Shown one piece after another: positions 1-7,255 of a stretch of 64,000 nucleotides of DNA. The notes under the pieces were generated by a model, which worked only from the letters and a program-made list of their open reading frames with translations, made no database searches and had not been told where the DNA came from. The stretch lies in contig JANQJF010000071.1 of NCBI GenBank assembly GCA_028281765.1, positions 21,132-85,131 of the forward strand. The letters are read 5' to 3'. Every line of letters begins with the position of its first letter. The stretch's first letter is position 1. Both the position numbers and the translations under genes were made by a program. Source of the stretch: Planctomycetota bacterium. GTDB lineage: Bacteria; Planctomycetota; UBA1135; UBA2386.

Positions 1-602
1 AGCTTCGCCGACTCGACGTAGTCGTCGGCGATCGACTCGAGCTCTTCGTCGCTGAGCATCGCGTCGTCGGTCACCCCGAACTTGGCGTCGAGCACGGGGT
101 GCCGGTAGGCGACGCGCGGGGCGAGGTCCTTCTCCGGACGCGAGAACCGGCCGGAGTGCGTCAGCTGCAGCCCGATGTACATGTCCTCCGGCGACGCTCC
201 GATCTCGTCGTGGCCGGCGAACAATGCGCCGCGCAATGCGTGCAATCCCACCAATGTGTTCGTCTCGGGATTGCGGAACAGCTGGTTCGGATTCGCGCGC
301 CCCTCGGCACGCACGGCGAACGCTTCGCCGCCCCAGATCAACTTGGCACCACTGCGCCCGAAGTTGTGCCAGCGGCGTAGCGTCAGGTCGGACGGCATCC
401 CGTCGGGCTCGGCGTCCCAACCTTCCATCGGGTGGATCGCGAATCGATTGCCGATCACGCGACCGCGGTGCTCGAACGGCTGCGCGAGCGGGCCATCGGG
501 ACCGCGCAATTCGTCGTCACAATCGAACGCGGCATCGATCGATTGCAGGTGTTCGCGGAAGTCGGAGACGGACTTGTGGTGGCCTGGCGAGCGATACTTC
601 AT
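1..602 (-). CDS. NADH:flavin oxidoreductase (Old Yellow Enzyme family), 3' part outside window
   Basis: The first 200 codons of a minus-strand gene are present; the rest lies before base 1. The start is ATG at 602. Around residues 53-63 is RFAIHPMEGWD, which matches the first beta strand of the FMN-binding TIM barrel. At 90-92 is WGG, and at 146-152 QLTHSGR, the conserved Q/H-x-GR region that contacts flavin and substrate in Oxidored_FMN proteins. Members are FMN-dependent reductases of activated alkenes or related substrates; the substrate cannot be told from this part. The gene is divergent from the fasciclin gene, with 195 bp between the starts. Family assignment is firm; function is only at family level. 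Confidence 0.8.
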   Translation of the reverse strand, partial: MKYRSPGHHKSVSDFREHLQSIDAAFDCDDELRGPDGPLAQPFEHRGRVIGNRFAIHPMEGWDAEPDGMPSDLTLRRWHNFGRSGAKLIWGGEAFAVRAEGRANPNQLFRNPETNTLVGLHALRGALFAGHDEIGASPEDMYIGLQLTHSGRFSRPEKDLAPRVAYRHPVLDAKFGVTDDAMLSDEELESIADDYVESAK

Positions 603-797
603 GGGCGGAGAGGGCCGATTAGTGATAGGCGCCGGCGTCCGAGCGCGCCGCATGAAACCGCGTTTTCTGGCCCGGTCGGTAGCCGAGGGCGGACACAAAT
701 CGGGATTCGCTGCATCCGAGGAGGTGCCTGGAGCGATTTAGGCAGCCACACGCGGATCACGGTCCGCTCCACTCAACTTCAGCCAAGTCCGAACTTC

Positions 798-1718
798 ATG
801 CGTCTTATCGCCACCATCTTCGCCTCGTCCGTCCTCGCCACCGGCCTCAGCGCCCAAGCTGGCTACGCCAAGGCGTCCTCGAAGGACATCGTCGACACCG
901 CCATCTCCGCCGGCTCGTTCGGCACGCTCGTGACCGCGGTCAAAGCCGCCGAGCTCGTCGACACCCTGAAGGGTAAAGGTCCGTTCACGGTCTTCGCGCC
1001 GACGGACGATGCGTTCGCGAAGCTGCCGAAGGGTACAATCCCGGCGCTGCTCAAGGACAAGAAGCAGCTCGCCAGCGTCCTGACCTACCACGTCGTGCCC
1101 GGCAAGATGATGGCCAAGGACGTCCTCGGCAAGACCTGGCTCACGACCGCGCAGGGCCAGAGCCTGATGGTCTCGATGGCCGGTAAGGACGCGATGATCG
1201 ACGGTGCGAAGATCGTCAAGACCGACATCCCGTGCTCGAACGGCGTCATCCACGTCATCGACACGGTCGTCTTGCCGCGCGAGGACATCGTCGACACGGC
1301 CGTCGCAGCCGGGTCGTTCAAGACGCTCGCCACCGCGCTGACGAAGGCCAAGCTCGTCGACGCGCTCAAGGGCAACGGCCCGTTCACCGTGTTCGCCCCG
1401 GCCGACTCGGCGTTCGCCAAGCTGCCCGCCGGCACGATCGAAGGTCTCCTCAAAGACATCCCGGCGCTGTCGAACATCCTGAAGTACCACGTCATCCCGG
1501 GTCGCGTCCTCTCGACGGACCTGCCGAAAGGCAAGGCTGTCATGCCGAAAACCCTCGCGGGCCAGTCGCTCAACGTCATGGCCGGCAAGAAGGGTGGGGT
1601 CACCGTCGACGGTGCGAAGGTCGTCAAGGCCGACATCATCTGCGGCAACGGCATCATCCACGTGATCGACTCGGTCGTCCTGCCGAAGGCGGCGGACGGC
1701 GCGGGCGGCAGCAAGTGA
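798..1718 (+). CDS. Secreted protein with two fasciclin (FAS1) domains
   Basis: A 306-residue protein starting at ATG 798, chosen because it begins with a clear signal peptide (about 20 residues, cleavage near LSA-QA). In-frame sequence upstream of it looks non-coding. Two FAS1 domains follow, about residues 28-160 and 165-295. Each has the GPFTVFAP motif, the H-box-like YHV(V/I)PG segment and a terminal NGVIHVID or NGIIHVID motif. The two copies are very alike, which suggests a tandem duplication. FAS1 domains mediate adhesion or protein contacts outside the cell. A terminator hairpin follows. Confidence 0.93.
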   Translation: MRLIATIFASSVLATGLSAQAGYAKASSKDIVDTAISAGSFGTLVTAVKAAELVDTLKGKGPFTVFAPTDDAFAKLPKGTIPALLKDKKQLASVLTYHVVPGKMMAKDVLGKTWLTTAQGQSLMVSMAGKDAMIDGAKIVKTDIPCSNGVIHVIDTVVLPREDIVDTAVAAGSFKTLATALTKAKLVDALKGNGPFTVFAPADSAFAKLPAGTIEGLLKDIPALSNILKYHVIPGRVLSTDLPKGKAVMPKTLAGQSLNVMAGKKGGVTVDGAKVVKADIICGNGIIHVIDSVVLPKAADGAGGSK

Positions 1719-1759
1719 TCGTCTGACCAGCGCGTTCGCCCCTCCACCTGTGAACAGCG

Positions 1760-1798
1760 AGAGGCCCTGCGTCGTACCTGTGACGATGCGGGGCCTCT
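1760..1798 (+). terminator. Probable intrinsic terminator after the FAS1 gene
   Basis: The 16-nt arms 1760-1775 and 1783-1798 can pair with two G-T wobbles around a 7-nt loop. The hairpin lies about 40 nt after the FAS1 stop. There is no long T tract, so it is a GC-rich hairpin terminator at best. Confidence 0.6.
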
Positions 1799-1818
1799 TG
1801 CGTTGCGTCGATCCGGCT

Positions 1819-1824
1819 TACTAT
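1819..1824 (+). promoter_or_regulatory. -10-like TACTAT, leaderless arrangement
   Basis: TACTAT ends 8 nt before the ATG at 1833. Transcription would start at or next to the start codon. No Shine-Dalgarno sequence is present, and the same geometry recurs at 5364, 18296, 25591 and 39460. Confidence 0.45.
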
Positions 1825-1832
1825 CTCGACGC

Positions 1833-2846
1833 ATGCCACGCCGCGCCGAGAACCCGCCGAATCCCTGGCACAGCTCGCACGTCGAGCTGCTCGGACCGCC
1901 GCCCGACGTCGAACTCGAGGTGTTCGAGGAAGAGGCGGAGTCGATCGTCTCGAAGAACGACAGCGACGACCTGCCGTTCACGTGGAGCGTCAATCCGTAT
2001 CGCGGCTGCTTCCACGCGTGCGCGTATTGCTACGCGCGTCCGACTCACGAATACCTCGACTGGGGGGCCGGCACGGACTTCGACCGCCGCATCGTCGTCA
2101 AGACGAACGCCGCGTCCCTGCTGCGCCAGCGTCTCGCGAAGAAGTCGTGGCAGGGCGAGTCGATCGCGTTCTCCGGCGTGACCGATTGCTACCAGCCGCT
2201 CGAGGCGACGTATCGCCTGACGCGTCACTGCCTCGAGGTGTGCGCCGACTCCCGCAACCCCGTAGGGATGGTCACGAAGGGTGCATTGTGCGAACGCGAC
2301 ATCGACGTGTTCCACGCGCTGCACGAGCGTGCGTCGTTCGACATCTCGATCAGCATCCCGTTCGCCGACGACGAGACCGGTCGCGCGATCGAGCCGTTCG
2401 CCGCGCCGCCGTCGCGCCGATTCGAGACCGTGAGCAGACTCGCGAGCGAGGGCCTCGACGTCGGCGTTTCGATCGCGCCGCTGATCCCCGGACTGAACGA
2501 TCACCAGATTCCCGAGATCCTCGAACGCGTACATGACGCCGGCGCGCGCCGCGCGGCGCTGACGCTGGTCCGCTTGCCACGATCGGTCTTGCCCGTGTTC
2601 GAGCAGCGACTGCGCGAGTCGTTCCCCGACCGCGCGAAGAAGGTGCTCAGCGGGCTCGACGCGATGCGCGACGGCAATCTGCAAGAGGGACGCTTCGGCC
2701 ACCGCATGGTCGGGGTCGGACCGAAGTGGGACGTCGCGCAGAAGCTGTTCACGATGCATTGCAGGCGGCTCGGACTCACGGTCGCGACGAGTGCGATCGA
2801 GGTGCGGAAACGGAAGGAAGCGAAGCAGGGGGAGCTGTTCGGTTGA
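1833..2846 (+). CDS. Radical SAM protein, PA0069/SPL-like family
   Basis: A 337-residue protein. CxxxCxxC at Cys59, Cys63 and Cys66 (CFHACAYC) binds the SAM-cleaving 4Fe-4S cluster. The lead-in WSVNPYRGC is typical of the PA0069 / Rv2578c group related to spore photoproduct lyase. The rest fits the partial TIM barrel (TDCYQPLE, VTKG, SISIPFADD, IAPLIPGLND). The ATG at 1833 is preferred over an upstream TTG at 1803 because a -10-like hexamer lies between them. The substrate of this family is not known to me. The next gene starts 11 nt after the stop, so the two are probably co-transcribed. Confidence 0.9.
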   Translation: MPRRAENPPNPWHSSHVELLGPPPDVELEVFEEEAESIVSKNDSDDLPFTWSVNPYRGCFHACAYCYARPTHEYLDWGAGTDFDRRIVVKTNAASLLRQRLAKKSWQGESIAFSGVTDCYQPLEATYRLTRHCLEVCADSRNPVGMVTKGALCERDIDVFHALHERASFDISISIPFADDETGRAIEPFAAPPSRRFETVSRLASEGLDVGVSIAPLIPGLNDHQIPEILERVHDAGARRAALTLVRLPRSVLPVFEQRLRESFPDRAKKVLSGLDAMRDGNLQEGRFGHRMVGVGPKWDVAQKLFTMHCRRLGLTVATSAIEVRKRKEAKQGELFG

Positions 2847-2857
2847 ACGACGCTCAC

Positions 2858-3643
2858 ATGCGCATGGCCCGCGCCCTCCTCCGCGTGGCCATTCTGGGCT
2901 GTGTCGCCGCGGTCGCGAACACGGGCCTCACACATGGCGGCGCGATCTTCTCCGTGCTCTGGATGGAATGGGGCATGCCCGAAGACGTCGCGCTCTGGAT
3001 CGTGCGCGTCGGCTCGTGGATCGTCCTCGCCGCATCGATCGCGATCTGGTTCCCGCCGGCGCGCACCGCGTTGTGGTGGATCGCGGCCTGGCTCCTGCTT
3101 GTCGCGTTCGCGCGGGTCTCGCAAACCGAGCGACACCCGTGGATCATCCCAGGCGCGATGGCGACGCGCATTCTTGCGCCGATCGCACTGCTCGCCCTAG
3201 TCCCGCCGCGGATCCGAGTCGAACGCGCCACCTGGATCCTGCGCGTCGCCGCCGCGTTGACGTTCGCGTGCCACGGCTACGAGGCCCTACGATTCGAACC
3301 GGCGTTCTTCGACTACATCGTGATCGCGAGCCGCAGGTTCACGGGGAGCGAGTTCGAACCCGACACGATCTACGCGCTGCTCGTCGCAATCGGTGTCGTC
3401 GACATCGTCGTCGCCGCATGGATCCTGTGGAAGCCGACCCGCTCGATCGCTCTCTACATGGCGGTGTGGGGGCTGATCACCGCGCTGTCGCGGACCGTGC
3501 ATTCGGGCTGGGTCGCGAAGTGGGAGGTCGCCTTGCGACTCCCGAACGTCGCCGTACCGCTCGCGCTGTTCTTCCTGCTGTGCACGCGACAGCGAGCGAT
3601 CACGGGTCAGTCGGCGACGGACACCTCGGCCGTCCCGACGTAG
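2858..3643 (+). CDS. Polytopic membrane protein of unknown function
   Basis: A 261-residue protein, mostly hydrophobic, with about seven predicted membrane helices (for example around residues 5-22, 48-66, 72-88, 100-120, 172-190 and 200-250). I do not recognise the family; the size and helix pattern recall DoxX-like or other small integral membrane proteins, without a decisive motif. The start is ATG 2858, with ATG 2864 or TTG 2843 (overlapping the previous stop) as alternatives. It follows the radical SAM gene by 11 nt, so it is probably translated from the same mRNA. Confidence 0.75.
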   Translation: MRMARALLRVAILGCVAAVANTGLTHGGAIFSVLWMEWGMPEDVALWIVRVGSWIVLAASIAIWFPPARTALWWIAAWLLLVAFARVSQTERHPWIIPGAMATRILAPIALLALVPPRIRVERATWILRVAAALTFACHGYEALRFEPAFFDYIVIASRRFTGSEFEPDTIYALLVAIGVVDIVVAAWILWKPTRSIALYMAVWGLITALSRTVHSGWVAKWEVALRLPNVAVPLALFFLLCTRQRAITGQSATDTSAVPT

Positions 3644-3717
3644 GCGACTGAAATCAGAACGGCCCGGCCGCGCTGGCTTTCACCATCACGACAGGGCCTG
3701 CGCCACACGAACCCGCC

Positions 3718-4797
3718 TCAGTCGGTGAGGATGCCGGCATTCGACATCTCTTCGAGCGTCAGCAGACGACCGGCGCTCGACGCGACGTCGTCGAGGAAGT
3801 CGAAGGTCTCGGCGGCGAAGCCGAGCTGCTCGTAGACCTCGCGGATTGCCGCGGCGATCGGACTGTTCGGCGTGATGACCACGGCGTTGTTGATGCCACC
3901 GACCGCGTCGCGATCGACCAGGAGGCGAGCGCCTTCCTCGGCGCGACGCTCGACGCCGCCCAGGAACATGTGGAATGCCGAGGGGGCGAGCTCACCCGCC
4001 GCGGTCACGAGCGTGTCGAGACCGGCTTCGCGGATGGCGACGGCCGTGCCGAGGACCGCGTTGAGATCGATGCCGTCGACGAGCGAGTCGATGACGATCG
4101 CGTCGACTTCGAATTGCGCGTCGAGCTCGGCGATCAGCAGCGGGGTGTCGCTGTCGATGGTCCCGGCGAGGATCGCGCGACCACCGGAGACACTGATGCG
4201 AACGCGGCTACGGGTCAGCTCGCCGTCGAGCTGCTTGTTCGACTTGGTGAGCTCGAGCTCGAACTCGCGTTCGATCGATTCGCCCTCGTCGCCGAACCGG
4301 AACTCGGTCAGCGTCTCGAGCTTCATCGTCGCCGTCGTCGCCGACGTCGTGATCGCGACGAAGCGGACGCCGCGAGTCAGCTGAAAGATCGGGGTCTGCG
4401 CCTGCAGGACGAGAGCGAACGCGGACTCCTCCTGCTCGCCGACCTCGTTGAGGCGGACCGGAACCGAAACCTGCGCGTCCTCCGCGTCCGGGAGCTCGGC
4501 CAAGCCGTCGACCGACTCGCCTTCCGTCGAGACGAACAGGCCCTGGGCGAAGACCAGGCGGTCTCCGTCCGACGCGAAGTCCTCCTCGGGCGCACCTTCC
4601 GGAGCCGGCGCGCCGACTTCGACCCGCGAGGTGACGATCCAAGCGCCGTCGAGCAGACCGCCCGGCGCACCCTGCGACTCCGGCGCCGCCGCCTCCGGCT
4701 GGGGTTCGTCGCCGCCGCCACCGCCGCCGCCGCAGGAGGTCATGGTCATCGGGAGGACGGCGGCGAGGGTGAGGAGGGTGGTCTTGGCGAAGTGCAT
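3718..4797 (-). CDS. Predicted lipoprotein of unknown function
   Basis: A 359-residue protein with a lipoprotein signal: a short hydrophobic stretch and a lipobox ending at Cys22 (MTSC), followed by seven glycines and an acidic, Pro/Ala-rich linker to about residue 45. The mature part is acidic and looks beta-rich to residue 220, then helical. No known domain is evident. It converges on the membrane-protein gene (74 bp between stops, no clear terminator seen). The leader upstream of the start contains a hairpin (4864-4907). Confidence 0.75.
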   Translation of the reverse strand: MHFAKTTLLTLAAVLPMTMTSCGGGGGGGDEPQPEAAAPESQGAPGGLLDGAWIVTSRVEVGAPAPEGAPEEDFASDGDRLVFAQGLFVSTEGESVDGLAELPDAEDAQVSVPVRLNEVGEQEESAFALVLQAQTPIFQLTRGVRFVAITTSATTATMKLETLTEFRFGDEGESIEREFELELTKSNKQLDGELTRSRVRISVSGGRAILAGTIDSDTPLLIAELDAQFEVDAIVIDSLVDGIDLNAVLGTAVAIREAGLDTLVTAAGELAPSAFHMFLGGVERRAEEGARLLVDRDAVGGINNAVVITPNSPIAAAIREVYEQLGFAAETFDFLDDVASSAGRLLTLEEMSNAGILTD

Positions 4798-5044
4798 CGT
4801 ATGGATCTCTTGGTTCGTGGTTGGTGGGTCGTGTTCACGGACCTGTCCGAGATCGCGGGGGGATGCCCTTCAGGAACTCTGCATGTTTTCGGGGTCGGGC
4901 TGAAGGGCTCACCGCCACGGAGAACGTAAGCCACATCAGATAAGCATCTTAGAGATCTCCAACCCGCGAACGCGTCGCGGGCCACGGGTCACCATCGCGC
5001 ATGCGCAGGCGCAGCACGGGAGGTTGAAGGGAGGGGGTAAAGGG
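4798..5044. other. Intergenic leader region upstream of the lipoprotein gene
   Basis: No gene is seen here. Going up from the lipoprotein start there is an inverted repeat with 9-nt arms at 4864-4872 and 4899-4907 (GCCCTTCAG / CTGAAGGGC), a TACGTT hexamer on the minus strand at 4923-4928 that could be a -10 element, a 7-bp GC-rich hairpin at 4963-4981, a GGGTCACC plus GCAGGCGCA repeat (4986-5014), and a G-quadruplex-type tract at 5029-5049. Confidence 0.4.
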
Positions 5045-5049
5045 GCGGG
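5029..5049 (+). repeat. G-rich tract, G-quadruplex capable
   Basis: Four runs of three to five G are separated by loops of 1, 4 and 1 nt. It directly precedes, and slightly overlaps, the terminator hairpin of the minus-strand mini-gene. It belongs to a set of G-rich intergenic tracts in this window. Confidence 0.4.
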
Positions 5050-5078
5050 CCCGCGCGCCGGGTGGCGCGCGGGCCCGC
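5045..5078 (-). terminator. Strong hairpin terminator of the mini-gene
   Basis: A perfect 15-bp GC stem (arms 5045-5059 and 5064-5078) with a 4-nt loop. In the minus-strand direction it lies 53 nt after the stop codon of the 12-residue peptide, and it is followed by CCCCTTTACC. It would end a transcript of about 210 nt. Confidence 0.7.
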
Positions 5079-5131
5079 TCATTTCGGAGTGTGGGCGGCT
5101 ACACAGGCCGTCCAACCCGTCGGTTACACGG

Positions 5132-5170
5132 TCAGACGTGCAGCCCTCCGAAAAGATCACAACAACACAT
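5132..5170 (-). CDS. 12-residue Cys-rich peptide (MCCCDLFGGLHV) behind an extreme Shine-Dalgarno
   Basis: ATG at 5170 to TGA at 5132 encodes MCCCDLFGGLHV. The 16 bases immediately before the ATG (5186-5171, minus strand) complement the conserved 3' end of 16S rRNA over its whole tail, far beyond the usual 4-6 bases, and the GGAGG core sits 7 nt from the ATG. A TTGTCT / TAGGTT promoter with an 18-nt spacer lies upstream and a strong terminator downstream. The unit is therefore complete: promoter, structured leader, strong ribosome site, tiny ORF, terminator. The three consecutive Cys codons recall cysteine-sensing leader peptides, but no sulfur gene follows and transcription should stop at 5045. 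It could be a small peptide gene, a dual-function RNA or a ribosome-binding RNA. Reading past the stop from the internal GTG at 5178 is less likely because that frame runs through the terminator. Confidence 0.6.
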   Translation of the reverse strand: MCCCDLFGGLHV

Positions 5171-5186
5171 TGGATCACCTCCTTTC
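5171..5186 (-). promoter_or_regulatory. Full-length anti-16S Shine-Dalgarno (GAAAGGAGGTGATCCA)
   Basis: On the minus strand this is the exact complement of the near-universal 16S 3' tail (TGGATCACCTCCTTTC). It abuts the ATG at 5170. No other gene in the window has a comparable site; most have weak or no SD. Confidence 0.75.
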
Positions 5187-5196
5187 GTTGAGCCAT

Positions 5197-5256
5197 CCCG
5201 GCAGGCGCAGCGTGATGAACTGCCGCCGGGCGGTTACCCCCTCGGCGACCCGAGGG
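5197..5256 (-). ncRNA. Structured 5' leader of the mini-gene transcript
   Basis: Two hairpins can form in the predicted leader. The first is a 7-bp stem at 5250-5256/5239-5245 with a 4-nt loop, which would sit at the very 5' end of the RNA. The second pairs 5223-5230 with 5197-5205, with one bulge. The ribosome site begins 10 nt after the second hairpin. Structure is by eye only. Confidence 0.4.
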
Positions 5257-5264
5257 ACTTCGGC

Positions 5265-5294
5265 AACCTAGCAGGCGTCGAAGCGATGAGACAA
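5265..5294 (-). promoter_or_regulatory. Sigma70-like promoter TTGTCT-18-TAGGTT for the mini-gene
   Basis: On the minus strand TTGTCT (5294-5289) and TAGGTT (5270-5265) are 18 nt apart. Transcription would begin near 5258, 88 nt before the ATG. Confidence 0.5.
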
Positions 5295-5363
5295 GGGCAC
5301 CCAAGTGGACTTGCCGAAATCGCACGCGCGTCGTCCGGCAGTCGCGGCGCGATCCGATCGCGC

Positions 5364-5369
5364 TAAGCT
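5364..5369 (+). promoter_or_regulatory. -10-like TAAGCT, leaderless arrangement
   Basis: TAAGCT ends 7 nt before the ATG at 5377, so the transcript would begin at the start codon. No SD is present. Confidence 0.45.
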
Positions 5370-5376
5370 GCCGCGG

Positions 5377-7167
5377 ATGACTCGCCGCAGTTCGATCCAC
5401 CTCTTGGCATGGGCACTTCTGCTGCTCGGCAGCTGCGCGCCGGAGACGACCGGCGCGGCGGCGCCGCGAGGCCCACACCATTGGCGAATCACCTGGACCG
5501 AGCACCCGCAGACCCGCGCGATCATCTCGTGGTCGACGGCGCGGGCCGGCTCGACGCACCGCGTCCACTACGACACCGCCCCGCGCAGCGACGATATCAC
5601 ATCGTACGAGCAGGCGATCGATGCCCAGGTCAACGGTCGATTCACCGGCGCCGCAGACACTCCCGAACTGCACTACCACCACGCGACGCTGACCGGTCTG
5701 CGACCGGCGACCCGCTACTACTTCCGCATCGTCAGCGATGACGTGGCGACGCAGGAGTTCTGGTTCCAAACCGCGCCGACCGGCGACGTCGACATCTCGA
5801 TCATCCAGGGCGGCGACTCCCGCTCCGATCCGGCGATGCGCCGCGACATGAACCGACGCATCGCGCAAACCGCGGCCGCGCACCCGGATGTCCTGTGCTT
5901 CGCGCACGGCGGTGACTACGTCTACAGCGGCACGGACCTGAATCAGTGGATTCAGTGGCTCTCCGACCACGAGCTGACGACCGGCGAAGACGGACGCATG
6001 CTCCCGGTCGTGCCCACGCGCGGCAACCACGAGTCGGTCGGCGCGTTGTTCGACGAGGTCTTCGGCTCGCCCGGCGGCGGCCTCGGCAAGAACTACTTCA
6101 AGACGCTGTTCACGCCCGAGATCCTACTCGTCACGCTGAATACAGAGATCCCGCGCGGCGGGCCACAGACGCGCTTCCTCGAAGACGTCTCGTCGGAGCA
6201 TCGCAACATCCGCTGGAAGGTCGCGCAGTACCACCGTCCGATCTGGCCCGCGGTAAAGCTCGCGGACGCCGCCAAGTTCCATTGGCAGCCCGTGTTCGAC
6301 AACGAACGCTACGACCTCGTCTGCGAAGCCGACGGACACACGCTGAAGCGCACGCCGCCGATCCTCGGCAACAACTTCGTCGACGACGGTGTCGTCTACA
6401 TCGGCGAGGGTGGCCTCGGCGTGCCACAGCGCACGCCGTTTTCGGGCAGTCGCCTGTTCTTGCAGTCGCCCGGTCACGCGGCGAGCGCGCACCACGTCTG
6501 GAAGCTCGACTTCACCGCGGCCGAGATCCGGTGCGCGGCGATCGGCAAAGACGGCACGACGCTCGACACGTACACGTGCAGGGTGCGCGACCGCGCCGCG
6601 CTGCGACTCGACGCGCTCGAGCGCGAACTCCTCGCCGCGACCAAGCTGGAGCTCGGATTCCAGACTCGCTCCGAAGGCATCGTGAAGTCCGCGTTCGACG
6701 GCACGCTGAAGATCGAAGGCGACGTCGTGGAGCTCGAGTTTTCGGGCGAGTTCATGGGCAAATCGAACCGCGTCTCGCTGCGCGCCGAAGGCGAGACGAT
6801 GTCGATCAAGCTCGGCAGACAGGAGCCGACGACCCTCGCGCGCCCCCGCGCGCTGGGCGAGGGCGTCCTGCTTGGCCTGACCCGCATGGGCATCCTGCAC
6901 AATCTCGCGCGCCTGTTCGGCGGCGCGGCACCGGAAGGCACGGACGGCAACGCGCGGGAATGGGTGCAGTCCGTCGAACCGGCGCTGACCGAAGATGGAG
7001 CGGTGGGCTTCGGACTCGTCGTCGGCGGCAACCGATCCGGCGACGCCAAGCTCGAATTCGGCGACGACGGGCTGCCCGCGCGGCGCACGCAGGAGGTCGA
7101 GTTCGGGCCGCGGAAGCAAATGCGGGTGGTCGAAGTGTACGAAGTGCGGCAGTTCGAGCGCGAGTAG
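5377..7167 (+). CDS. Purple-acid-phosphatase-like metallophosphoesterase lipoprotein
   Basis: A 596-residue protein with a hydrophobic N-terminus and lipobox LLGSC, so probably an envelope lipoprotein. Residues about 35-140 form a fibronectin-III-like N-terminal domain as in purple acid phosphatases (WRITWTEHP, then LTGLRPATRYYFRI). The metallophosphoesterase domain follows, with metal-binding motifs GGDSR, GGDYVYSG, GNHE and, late, DGHTLKR. The last 180 residues are an extra beta-rich domain. Expected activity is phosphomonoester or phosphodiester hydrolysis outside the cytoplasm with two metal ions. The start fits the leaderless promoter. Confidence 0.85.
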   Translation: MTRRSSIHLLAWALLLLGSCAPETTGAAAPRGPHHWRITWTEHPQTRAIISWSTARAGSTHRVHYDTAPRSDDITSYEQAIDAQVNGRFTGAADTPELHYHHATLTGLRPATRYYFRIVSDDVATQEFWFQTAPTGDVDISIIQGGDSRSDPAMRRDMNRRIAQTAAAHPDVLCFAHGGDYVYSGTDLNQWIQWLSDHELTTGEDGRMLPVVPTRGNHESVGALFDEVFGSPGGGLGKNYFKTLFTPEILLVTLNTEIPRGGPQTRFLEDVSSEHRNIRWKVAQYHRPIWPAVKLADAAKFHWQPVFDNERYDLVCEADGHTLKRTPPILGNNFVDDGVVYIGEGGLGVPQRTPFSGSRLFLQSPGHAASAHHVWKLDFTAAEIRCAAIGKDGTTLDTYTCRVRDRAALRLDALERELLAATKLELGFQTRSEGIVKSAFDGTLKIEGDVVELEFSGEFMGKSNRVSLRAEGETMSIKLGRQEPTTLARPRALGEGVLLGLTRMGILHNLARLFGGAAPEGTDGNAREWVQSVEPALTEDGAVGFGLVVGGNRSGDAKLEFGDDGLPARRTQEVEFGPRKQMRVVEVYEVRQFERE

Positions 7168-7210
7168 AGGCATCCCAGCCAGTGCTTTAGACACCGGCGA
7201 AGCCGACCGC

Positions 7211-7216
7211 TAAGCT
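7211..7216 (+). promoter_or_regulatory. Probable promoter TTAGAC-18-TAAGCT
   Basis: TAAGCT lies 39 nt before the S46 peptidase start. TTAGAC at 7187-7192, 18 nt upstream of it, is a fair -35. The leader would be about 32 nt. Confidence 0.45.
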
Positions 7217-7255
7217 GCCTCGCCCTCCGCACTCCGAAGAACCCCGAGAACCGCC

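Noticed and set aside
1303..1720. Second plus-strand frame inside the FAS1 gene
   Set aside because: It is an Arg-rich shadow of the FAS1 reading frame.
5171..5186. Remnant of a 16S rRNA gene 3' end (TGGATCACCTCCTTTC on the plus strand)
   Set aside because: The bases before it do not match the 16S 3' helix, and the opposite strand explains it as a Shine-Dalgarno placed correctly before an ATG.
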